Origin: Alphaproteobacteria bacterium UBA2723 | GTDB taxonomy: Bacteria; Pseudomonadota; Alphaproteobacteria; RF32; CAG-239 | DNA: 5,358 nt | NCBI GenBank assembly: GCA_002353835.1 | Contig: DEKL01000050.1 | Span: forward strand, 2,510-7,867 | Direction: 5' to 3' | Shown here: piece after piece, positions 1-5,358 of the stretch | Layout of the letters: the number at the start of each line of letters is the position of its first letter | How positions within the stretch are numbered: position 1 is the first letter of the stretch | Translations under genes and position numbers: made by a program | The notes under the pieces: model-generated | Database searches by the model: none | The model's input: only the letters and a program-made list of their open reading frames with translations | What the model was told of the DNA's origin: nothing

Positions 1-1692
1 CACAGCTTTCGCAAAGCACGGACCGACTTTATCGGCAAAATCAGCCACCGTTTTGCCGTCTGCGGTTGTTCCGTCTATCTTTGCACCTTTTTGCATTAGC
101 AACTTAAATTTACTGATATCTCCGCTTTCTGCCGCATACATCAAAACCGTTTTACCTTGCGTATCTTTGGCATTAATATCCGCCTTTTTATCAAGCAGGA
201 TTTCAATAACCGCTGTTCCCGCATTAGGATTAGCCGCCGCATACATCAAAGCATTTGCCCCGCTATTATCTGTTGCGTTAACATTAACATCATATCCTAA
301 AAGTTCGGCAACTGCCGGTGCATCAACTCTGGCATAGGGATTACCGACCGCATACATCAAAACGGTTTTACCGTTATTATCTTTATCTTCAACTTTAGCG
401 CTGTGCTGAATTAAACGTTGTTGTTTAATCGTTTGGTTATAAGGTCCGCCCACCGCGTACATCAACGCCGTTCTGCCGAGATTATCCTTAACATTTATTT
501 CAAATTCCGGAATTTCCTTAACGATATTGATGAGGTTAATAGCCGCCTCACTTTCCGCCGCATACATCAAAACCGATTTTCCTTTACCGTCACGAGCTGA
601 AATATTTCCTCGGCGCAAAATAACATCTCTGACCACATCTGCGCGTCCTTTCTCTGCCATTAACATCATAAAGGTCTGTCCGTTGCGGTCTTTTTTATTG
701 TATAAGTCCGGCAAATTATCCGTTGCCCAACGCATTAAATCCGGATTACCGCCGTCAACCGCATACATAGCAAGTGTCCTTCCGTTATCGGTTGTAAACG
801 GCTTAAAAATATCCGCACGATTACCGGCCAAAAACAGCGCAATATCCGCCAGACCTTCTTTCATTGCCAGCGTAAACGGCTGATAGCCGTATTTGTTCTG
901 TGCAAAAATATCAACTTTCTGCCCGACAATAAATTTAACAATCTCCAAATTTTTACCCAAAACGGCATAACTTAAAACCGGCATTCCGTCTTTATCAACG
1001 GCATCAGCCTCAACACTTTTTGATGTCACCGCTTTTAGCGTATCCATATCCCCGCTTTCAACCGCATACATCAACACCGTCTTACGATTATTATCAAACG
1101 CCACCGGACTTTCGCCTTGGTTAATTAAATCCTCCACAATATCCGCATGTCCGTTTCCTGCCGCATACATCAACGCGGACTTTCCGTCTTTATCCGCCCC
1201 TTTAACTGATGCCCCCTTAGTTACAAGCTCTTTATAGGCATTTGTTTTTCCGGCCTCTGCCGCATACATCAAAGCTGTTTTACCGTTATTATCGGTCGCT
1301 CCGAAATTATCTCCCTTATAAATCAGGTGGTTAATAATTTGCACATTACCACCCTCTGCGGCATACATTAAAACCGTTTTACCGTTTCTGTCTTTCTGCC
1401 AAATATCACCGCCTTCTTCAGCCACTTTTTGAAATTCCTTAAATTGACCGGCTTTTGCCAACAACATCAGCAAACTTTCGCCCTTATAACCGTCTTCATT
1501 GACATCTTTCAAGCGTTTCTTAAATTCCTGATAAATATCCGGATTACTTGTCGCCTGTTTAACTGCCGCAAACAAAGCCGAAACCCCGTCTTTATCTTCT
1601 GCCCACATATCAGCCCCGTTTTCCAAGAGATATTTTGCCTCGCTGATTTTATTATTATCAACCGCAAAACGAAGCAAACTTTGTTTATTTTT
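1..1692 (-). repeat. Tandem ankyrin repeat array of about 17 units with LMYA box
   Basis: This covers residues about 317-880 of the ankyrin protein. The spacing between successive box positions, from 323 onward, is 33, 35, 33, 33, 33, 33, 33, 33, 35, 34, 32, 36, 35, 37, 35 and 33 residues. The exact LMYA tetrapeptide occurs nine times (starting at residues 424, 457, 490, 523, 690, 726, 761, 798 and 833), with variants LSYA at 556 and AMYA at 624. On the plus strand these boxes appear as recurring close variants of gccgcatacatcaaa, often followed by a ccgttttacc-like stretch. Conservation is therefore visible in the DNA as well as in the protein. Confidence 0.9.
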
Positions 1693-2640
1693 AGGCAAAG
1701 TCATATTGGCGTTCAATGCGCAGGCTGCCAATTCCTTAAACAGCTCTGTTTTACCCTTTTTAAGCAACAATTCCAATTCATCGGCTGTCGGCACGATACC
1801 TGCTTTAATAAACATTTCCGCCGCTTTATCATAATCACTTCCCTCACTGTTTCTATAAAACAGCAATTTATTCAGCGCCGAGTTGACATCACCGGCATTT
1901 TCTTCAAGTAAAAATTCCAAAGTTTCAGGCTTTGCTTCCATCACCGCGGTTGTCAGCAAATCACTCCCTTTAGCCGAAAGTCGGCGCAAATTATCCGTCT
2001 TTGTTGCCAATGCCTTTAATACCGCAACCGGCGCTTTAGAAAGTTCCTGCTGTAAGAAATACTCGGCACCTTCCGCCCCGTGTTCCAACAGTACCGGAAT
2101 AACCTTATCGCTGGATTTCATCACGGCTCTTTTAAGCGGGGTTATCAAACGTACGTCTTCATAAGTCAAATTTTCATCCGGACGATATTTACCGATAATT
2201 TCAAGATTAGCATTTGCATCACCGCCGTTATCCAAAACATATTTAACGATTTCCGCAGAATTACCGATAACGGCTTTATCCAAAAACTTCGGCGCCTTCA
2301 AGTCAGTCGGTTGTGCCTCAATCAAAAGCTTAAAAATAGCATAATTACCTTTTTCCATTGCCGCGGTTAATGCTGTCTGCCCGTCTTTATCGGCAACATT
2401 TGCCTTAGCCCCTTTTTTTAAGAAATATTCAACCGCCGCCACATCTTCTGCCATAGCAGCTTTAATGAGCGGCAACGAGCCATCTTGCGCTTTTTGATTA
2501 ACATCGGTTGTTTTATCCCAATAAGCGGCTATTTCTTTACCGGATAATCCGCCCATAGAGTTATTATAAAACATATATGCCCCGCCGGCAATAAGTGCCG
2601 CCACGCAAACACCACCCAAAAGTACCGCTGATTTTTTCAT
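1..2640 (-). CDS. Membrane-anchored ankyrin-repeat protein, C-terminus cut by the window edge
   Basis: I read this frame codon by codon from ATG (2640-2638) to base 1: 880 codons with no stop. Residues 1-3 are MKK, followed by a hydrophobic segment (about 5-24) with no clear signal-peptidase or lipobox site. The protein is therefore probably N-anchored, with the repeats facing the periplasm. Ankyrin repeats follow. Isolated or degenerate copies have their box leucine near residues 58, 91, 120, 169 and 229. A continuous run has boxes at 323, 356, 391, 424, 457, 490, 523, 556, 589, 624, 658, 690, 726, 761, 798, 833 and 866. The usual TPLHxA motif is replaced by T(V/A)LMYA. Residues about 235-320 are helical-looking without clear repeats. 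Ankyrin arrays bind proteins; the partner here is unknown. The last visible repeat (GKTVADFAD) looks like a C-terminal cap, so the stop may lie just outside. A GAGGA ribosome site (2645-2649) sits 4 nt upstream. The family is certain, the function unknown. Confidence 0.93.
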   Translation of the reverse strand, partial: MKKSAVLLGGVCVAALIAGGAYMFYNNSMGGLSGKEIAAYWDKTTDVNQKAQDGSLPLIKAAMAEDVAAVEYFLKKGAKANVADKDGQTALTAAMEKGNYAIFKLLIEAQPTDLKAPKFLDKAVIGNSAEIVKYVLDNGGDANANLEIIGKYRPDENLTYEDVRLITPLKRAVMKSSDKVIPVLLEHGAEGAEYFLQQELSKAPVAVLKALATKTDNLRRLSAKGSDLLTTAVMEAKPETLEFLLEENAGDVNSALNKLLFYRNSEGSDYDKAAEMFIKAGIVPTADELELLLKKGKTELFKELAACALNANMTLPKNKQSLLRFAVDNNKISEAKYLLENGADMWAEDKDGVSALFAAVKQATSNPDIYQEFKKRLKDVNEDGYKGESLLMLLAKAGQFKEFQKVAEEGGDIWQKDRNGKTVLMYAAEGGNVQIINHLIYKGDNFGATDNNGKTALMYAAEAGKTNAYKELVTKGASVKGADKDGKSALMYAAGNGHADIVEDLINQGESPVAFDNNRKTVLMYAVESGDMDTLKAVTSKSVEADAVDKDGMPVLSYAVLGKNLEIVKFIVGQKVDIFAQNKYGYQPFTLAMKEGLADIALFLAGNRADIFKPFTTDNGRTLAMYAVDGGNPDLMRWATDNLPDLYNKKDRNGQTFMMLMAEKGRADVVRDVILRRGNISARDGKGKSVLMYAAESEAAINLINIVKEIPEFEINVKDNLGRTALMYAVGGPYNQTIKQQRLIQHSAKVEDKDNNGKTVLMYAVGNPYARVDAPAVAELLGYDVNVNATDNSGANALMYAAANPNAGTAVIEILLDKKADINAKDTQGKTVLMYAAESGDISKFKLLMQKGAKIDGTTADGKTVADFADKVGPCFAKAV

Positions 2641-2657
2641 CAAATCCTCGCTTAAAA

Positions 2658-2675
2658 TAAATTAAAGTTAATTTA
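2658..2675. repeat. 18-bp inverted repeat upstream of the ankyrin gene, possible operator
   Basis: TAAATTAA and TTAATTTA form perfect 8-bp arms separated by the two bases AG. The centre lies about 26 bp before the ankyrin start codon, where a repressor could block transcription or early elongation. The site is entirely A/T in its arms, so chance occurrence in this AT-rich spacer is a real alternative. No regulator gene is in the window. Confidence 0.35.
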
Positions 2676-2738
2676 GTGTTAGCACAAGAGTCTTTAAAAA
2701 TCTTTTAAAAACAAGGAAATAATTAAAATCCGTAACAC

Positions 2739-2766
2739 TTGACTTTTTTCATATTTTTTCTATACT
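2739..2766 (+). promoter_or_regulatory. Sigma70-type promoter of the small membrane protein gene
   Basis: The -35 element TTGACT (2739-2744) and the -10 element TATACT (2761-2766) each match consensus in 5 of 6 positions and are separated by 16 bp. Transcription would begin near 2773, giving a leader of about 36 nt before the ATG at 2809. This is the best promoter in the window. Confidence 0.72.
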
Positions 2767-2808
2767 CACCCCATCAAATAAATTATTAATTCTAAAAATA
2801 TTTTAATT

Positions 2809-3168
2809 ATGATGCTTTTTTTACACTCATGCTTCTCGTGGGCATTTATCGTTGCACTGGTATTGGTAACGGTTATCGCTTTCTTGGATTTGCTCTACAA
2901 CAATGAACGCTTTGTTCCCTGCTACTATCCGGAGCATCCGCGTGCGCAAATTACCGTCTGCCTGATGGGCATTGTCATTTTCATCTTATGGCAAATGCCG
3001 TTGTTTACTGAAGGACACTTTTTTGCAAAGATTCTGATGGCACGATTCGTCATTATCATTGCCTGGCTCTTTATTGCCAGATTCTTGCTCAAGTGGCTTA
3101 TCCGCAGTCTGGTTATGCTTACGGTTCGTTCCTTCCTTAATGACATTGAAAAGAACAACTTAATTTAA
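2809..3168 (+). CDS. Small three-helix membrane protein of unknown function
   Basis: I do not recognise a family for this 119-residue protein. Three hydrophobic segments are visible at about residues 8-29, 47-65 and 75-97. Between the first two is a short polar loop with the stretch CYYPEHP (38-44). The tail is basic and amphipathic (RFLLKWLIRS, then LTVRSF) and ends in a short acidic and polar segment. Two ATG codons lie side by side (2809 and 2812). An in-frame TAA at 2779-2781 rules out an ATG start further upstream. No Shine-Dalgarno sequence precedes the start: the 20 bases before it are nearly all A and T. A near-consensus promoter upstream and an intrinsic terminator directly after the stop define a single-gene transcript, which supports it as real. 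It is divergent from the ankyrin gene. A role in the inner membrane is inferred from hydrophobicity only. Confidence 0.8.
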   Translation: MMLFLHSCFSWAFIVALVLVTVIAFLDLLYNNERFVPCYYPEHPRAQITVCLMGIVIFILWQMPLFTEGHFFAKILMARFVIIIAWLFIARFLLKWLIRSLVMLTVRSFLNDIEKNNLI

Positions 3169-3169
3169 G

Positions 3170-3194
3170 AACGGCTCCCCTGAGCCGTTTTTTT
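3170..3194 (+). terminator. Rho-independent terminator after the small membrane protein gene
   Basis: AACGGCTC (3170-3177) pairs perfectly with GAGCCGTT (3182-3189) around a 4-nt loop (ccct). A run of seven T follows at 3188-3194. It begins 1 bp after the stop codon and separates this gene from the flavin reductase-like gene downstream. Confidence 0.93.
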
Positions 3195-3216
3195 ATGCGG
3201 AAAACAAAAAAAACAT

Positions 3217-3244
3217 TTGCTTAAAATACATTAAAATCTAAAAT
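3217..3244 (+). promoter_or_regulatory. Candidate promoter for the flavin reductase-like gene
   Basis: TTGCTT (3217-3222, 3 of 6 to the -35 consensus) and TAAAAT (3239-3244, 5 of 6 to the -10 consensus) are 16 bp apart. A second TAAAAT at 3232-3237 has no suitable -35. A promoter somewhere in 3195-3260 is expected because the terminator ends the previous transcript, but the exact element is uncertain. Confidence 0.4.
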
Positions 3245-3274
3245 AAACCGTAGCGATTCTAAAAGGAGTATAAA

Positions 3275-3862
3275 ATGAAAAAACTGACTTTATGGGCTTT
3301 ACTGTTGGCTTTTTGTATGCCGGCCCATGCCGTAACCCCCTATCAGATGAGTGATTCTTGGGAACAGATATCCATTTATGATGTCAAAAATCCGACAGAT
3401 TTATTTGGCGAAGATTGGGCGGCTCTCGCTGCCGGTAACGCCGAAAGCATGAATGCCATGACTATCGGTTGGGGACAATTCGGCACTTTATGGCAACGGC
3501 CGGTTGTAACGGTTTATGTTGCCCCCGAGCGCTACACCAACGAATTTATGGACAGGAGCGAATATTTTACGGTAACCGCTTTCCCAAAAGATAAAAAAGA
3601 TTCTCTGCTTTATATCGGCACCCACTCCGGACGAGATGAAGATAAATTAAAAAAAGCCGGTTTAACCCCTGAATTTACCCCCCTCGGCAACCCGATATTC
3701 AAAGAAGCAACTCTTGCCATAGAATGCAAGATTCTCTACAAAGAACCGCTAAAATTTTACCTTATGCCGGAAAAGACCAGAGAATTTTATAATGAACGCA
3801 AAATCACGCCGCATATTCAATATATCGGCGAGGTTATCAACGTTTGGCAAAAAAGCCAATAA
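3275..3862 (+). CDS. Exported flavin reductase-like FMN-binding split-barrel protein
   Basis: This 195-residue protein starts with a Sec signal peptide: KK at 2-3, a hydrophobic core at about 4-15, and a likely cleavage after AHA at 17-19. The mature part resembles the flavin reductase-like family, whose members bind FMN in a split beta-barrel, often as dimers. Visible family features are MNAMTIGWG (59-67), RPVVTVYV (75-82), the RYT of ERYTNEF (85-91), GTHSGRDEDK (115-124), an EC pair (150-151) and YIGEV (183-187). Its length is near that of cytoplasmic relatives once the leader is removed. The start is supported by AGGAG at 3264-3268, 6 nt before the ATG. The next gene, tag, begins 17 bp after its stop, so the two are probably co-transcribed. 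FMN binding is expected from the family. The electron donor, the acceptor and whether it is a reductase at all cannot be told from sequence. Periplasmic location is an inference from the leader. Confidence 0.85.
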   Translation: MKKLTLWALLLAFCMPAHAVTPYQMSDSWEQISIYDVKNPTDLFGEDWAALAAGNAESMNAMTIGWGQFGTLWQRPVVTVYVAPERYTNEFMDRSEYFTVTAFPKDKKDSLLYIGTHSGRDEDKLKKAGLTPEFTPLGNPIFKEATLAIECKILYKEPLKFYLMPEKTREFYNERKITPHIQYIGEVINVWQKSQ

Positions 3863-3879
3863 TTAAGAAAGAAAAATAA

Positions 3880-4500
3880 ATGGCGTACTGCAACTGGGGC
3901 AATACTTCCGAAAAAAATACCATTTATCATGATACCGAATGGGGTATCCCCTTACATGATGACAAAGCCCAATTTGAATTTTTGATGATGGAAGTCATGC
4001 AATGCGGGCTAAATTGGAATATGATGATAAACAAGCGCGATATTTTCCGCCATTGTTTTGATAATTTTGATTATGAAAAAATTGCCACATACACCGAAAA
4101 AGATGTCACACGCATTATGAATACCGACGGTATGATAAAAAGCCCGCGCAAGATTGAAGCGATTATTCATAACGCACAATGTTTCATCAAAATAAGAAAA
4201 GAGTTTGGCAGTTTCTCTCAATATCTTTGGGCATATAGTGAAAATAAAACAATTCTCTATGAAAAACACGGCGACGGCTATATTCCGGCCAGCAACGGTT
4301 TATCGGATAAAATCAGCAAAGATTTGAAAAAACGCGGTTTCAAGTTCCTCGGCACCGTTACCGTTTATTCGCACCTGCAAGCCTCAGGCATTATCAACGA
4401 CCACGGAAATGATTGTCCGCGCTATGCCTATATCATCAACAATTTTCCGACTATAAAGAAAAAACGTTATCTGGAAAAAGATATTCATCACTTCGGCTAA
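3880..4500 (+). CDS. tag: DNA-3-methyladenine glycosylase I
   Basis: This cytoplasmic base-excision repair enzyme removes 3-methyladenine from alkylated DNA, leaving an abasic site. Its helix-hairpin-helix superfamily fold carries a structural zinc. From memory of E. coli Tag, the alignment keeps the same residue numbers: zinc ligands C4, H17, H175 and C179, and the base-pocket residues Y16, E38 and W46. HDTEWGIP (17-24) and KKRGFKFLGT (150-159) are family signatures. Residue 45 is Asn where E. coli has Ser, and the usual QAGLSW reads QCGLNW. At 206 residues it is about 19 longer than E. coli Tag; the extra part lies after C179 and is basic (TIKKKRYLEK, 191-200). The ribosome site is weak, a purine-rich AAGAAAG, which fits coupling to the gene 17 bp upstream. 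No terminator precedes it, so it is probably expressed with that gene. No Ada-type operator is recognisable. Confidence 0.95.
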   Translation: MAYCNWGNTSEKNTIYHDTEWGIPLHDDKAQFEFLMMEVMQCGLNWNMMINKRDIFRHCFDNFDYEKIATYTEKDVTRIMNTDGMIKSPRKIEAIIHNAQCFIKIRKEFGSFSQYLWAYSENKTILYEKHGDGYIPASNGLSDKISKDLKKRGFKFLGTVTVYSHLQASGIINDHGNDCPRYAYIINNFPTIKKKRYLEKDIHHFG

Positions 4501-4505
4501 AAAAT

Positions 4506-4535
4506 TTAACAAAATATAAAACTCTCTTTGATAAA
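4506..4535 (+). promoter_or_regulatory. Weak candidate promoter for the HAD phosphatase gene
   Basis: TTAACA (4506-4511, 5 of 6 to -35) and GATAAA (4530-4535, 4 of 6 to -10) are 18 bp apart. Transcription would begin near 4542, leaving a leader of about 25 nt. The spacer is AT-rich, so such matches are easy to find. Read-through from tag is equally plausible. Confidence 0.28.
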
Positions 4536-4555
4536 CTGGATTAAGTCACAACAAC

Positions 4556-4560
4556 AGGGA
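4556..4560 (+). promoter_or_regulatory. Ribosome binding site that fixes the HAD phosphatase start
   Basis: AGGGA lies 6 nt before the ATG at 4567. The frame is open back to a TTG at 4528, but that codon has no Shine-Dalgarno sequence. The 13 extra residues it would add precede the first beta strand of the HAD fold and have no counterpart in the family. Confidence 0.75.
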
Positions 4561-4566
4561 AATTTT

Positions 4567-5352
4567 ATGTCTGATTTTAAGCTCATAGCCAGCGATATAG
4601 ACGGCACCTTAATCTTAAACGGTGAACAACAAATATCTAAAACCACCGTCAGTTTAATTCGCCGCCTGAAAAAAGAAAAAAACATTTTATTTATAGCTGC
4701 CAGCGGTCGTCAATATCAAAACCTGCGTCAGCTGTTTAACCCTATCAAAAACGATATTGTTTACATCTCAGAAAACGGTTGCTTGGGCATTTATCAAAAT
4801 AAAATTATCTACCAAAAAGAATTAAAGCGCGAGCTTGCCTTAAAAATCGCCACCGATATTTTAGCCCTAAAAGATTGCGAATTACAAATTTCCACCCCAA
4901 AAATACAATACATAACACCCAAAACCGAAGCCTTTGCCGATTATATGCATCACGAAGCCGGAATTAAGGTCAAAGAAATTGCAGACATTACCAAAATCAA
5001 AGAGCCGATACTAAAAGTTGCGGTTTATAATCCCAAATCTACCGCGCACCGTAAAGTCTTACAACAAAAATACGGTAAATACTGCAATATGCATCTCGGC
5101 CGTGATGACTGGACCGATTTTACCCCCTTACATACCGATAAAGGCACCACCCTAAAAGCGATTATCAAGCACTTAAACATTCAACCCAAAGAGTGTATTG
5201 CCATCGGTGACTACTACAATGATGAGAGTATGTTAAAAGCCGTTGGTTGTCCGGTAGCTATGGAAACTGCCCCTGAAGAATTGCAAGCTATTGCCAAGTT
5301 TACCGCAGATAGCGTTGAGAATATCCTAAAAAAAATTTTTAGCATAAAATAA
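4567..5352 (+). CDS. Cof-type HAD-IIB family sugar-phosphate or nucleotide phosphatase
   Basis: This 261-residue protein is a magnesium-dependent haloacid dehalogenase-superfamily phosphatase with a C2 (type IIB) cap. Motif I is DIDGT (10-14), where D10 is the nucleophile and D12 the general acid/base. Motif II is the serine of AASGR (44-48). Motif III is the lysine of TDKGTTL (K192). Motif IV is GDYYND (214-219), with the metal-binding aspartates D215 and D219. The family-typical SENG segment is at 68-71. The roughly 100 residues between motifs II and III form the cap that selects the substrate. Length is normal for the family (about 260-290). Relatives remove phosphate from sugar phosphates, flavin or pyridoxal phosphates, so the exact substrate cannot be assigned, and I give no symbol. 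FMN as substrate would link it to the flavin protein upstream, but that is speculation. It follows tag by 66 bp without a terminator. No terminator is visible in the 6 bp left after the stop. Confidence 0.93.
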   Translation: MSDFKLIASDIDGTLILNGEQQISKTTVSLIRRLKKEKNILFIAASGRQYQNLRQLFNPIKNDIVYISENGCLGIYQNKIIYQKELKRELALKIATDILALKDCELQISTPKIQYITPKTEAFADYMHHEAGIKVKEIADITKIKEPILKVAVYNPKSTAHRKVLQQKYGKYCNMHLGRDDWTDFTPLHTDKGTTLKAIIKHLNIQPKECIAIGDYYNDESMLKAVGCPVAMETAPEELQAIAKFTADSVENILKKIFSIK

Positions 5353-5358
5353 CATTAT

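Noticed and set aside
121..1392. CRISPR-like array suggested by regularly recurring 15-25-bp DNA repeats
   Set aside because: The repeats are in phase with codons, encode the ankyrin LMYA box, vary at third positions and lack unrelated spacers.
53..2370. Several plus-strand open frames of 60-160 codons across the left half (53-337, 418-600, 527-883, 1429-1911, 1883-2164, 2080-2370)
   Set aside because: They lie antisense to an unbroken 880-codon minus-strand ankyrin frame. Their repeated AAYIK segments are the complement of its LMYA boxes, and they share no family signature.
2604..2640. Lipoprotein signal in the ankyrin protein around Cys12
   Set aside because: The residues before it are G-G-V, which lacks the required small residue at -1, and the hydrophobic stretch continues past the cysteine.
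2652..2692. CtrA-type (TTAA-N7-TTAA) and CcrM-type (GANTC) sites that would mark an alphaproteobacterium
   Set aside because: The TTAA copies are spaced 2 or 6 bp apart instead of 7. The single GAGTC (2688-2692) is expected by chance, so neither supports the taxonomic guess.
2925..3158. Minus-strand open frame within the small membrane protein gene
   Set aside because: It is antisense to a gene with its own promoter and terminator, and has no ribosome site or recognisable domain.
4009..4269. Minus-strand open frame within tag
   Set aside because: It is a shadow of a gene whose zinc ligands and active-site residues are all identifiable on the other strand.
4528..4566. TTG start adding 13 residues to the HAD phosphatase
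   Set aside because: It has no ribosome site. The ATG at 4567 has AGGGA at 6-nt spacing and places the DIDGT motif at the usual distance from the N-terminus.

Overview
The window comes from a moderately AT-rich, Gram-negative-type bacterium. This rests on Sec-type N-termini on two proteins, a near-consensus sigma70-type promoter and classical intrinsic termination. An uncultured, host-associated alphaproteobacterium would fit the long bacterial ankyrin protein and the base composition. That placement is a guess, because the window holds no taxonomic marker.

Layout. The left half (1-2640) is a single uninterrupted reading frame on the minus strand: at least 880 codons of a membrane-anchored ankyrin-repeat protein whose C-terminus runs off the left edge. 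A 168-bp AT-rich divergent intergenic region follows. It holds an 18-bp inverted repeat close to the ankyrin start and a good promoter pointing right. That promoter drives a 119-residue membrane protein of unknown function (2809-3168), which is closed by a strong intrinsic terminator (3170-3194).

The right half carries three co-directional genes with no terminator between them. They are an exported flavin reductase-like protein (3275-3862), DNA-3-methyladenine glycosylase I, Tag (3880-4500, 17 bp downstream), and a Cof-type HAD-IIB phosphatase (4567-5352, 66 bp downstream). The first two are probably one transcript. The third may be read through or have its own weak promoter. Its coding end is 6 bp from the window edge.

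How they work together. Tag is a base-excision repair enzyme, the HAD protein a small-molecule phosphatase, and the flavin reductase-like protein a probable periplasmic FMN-binding protein. No shared pathway is evident, so the cluster looks like housekeeping genes sharing a transcript. The most distinctive element is the ankyrin protein. Its repeats carry a conserved LMYA box in place of the usual TPLHxA, and it changes from mainly 33-residue repeats in the middle to 35-37-residue repeats near the C-terminus. I see no phage, transposon, CRISPR, tRNA or rRNA signal.
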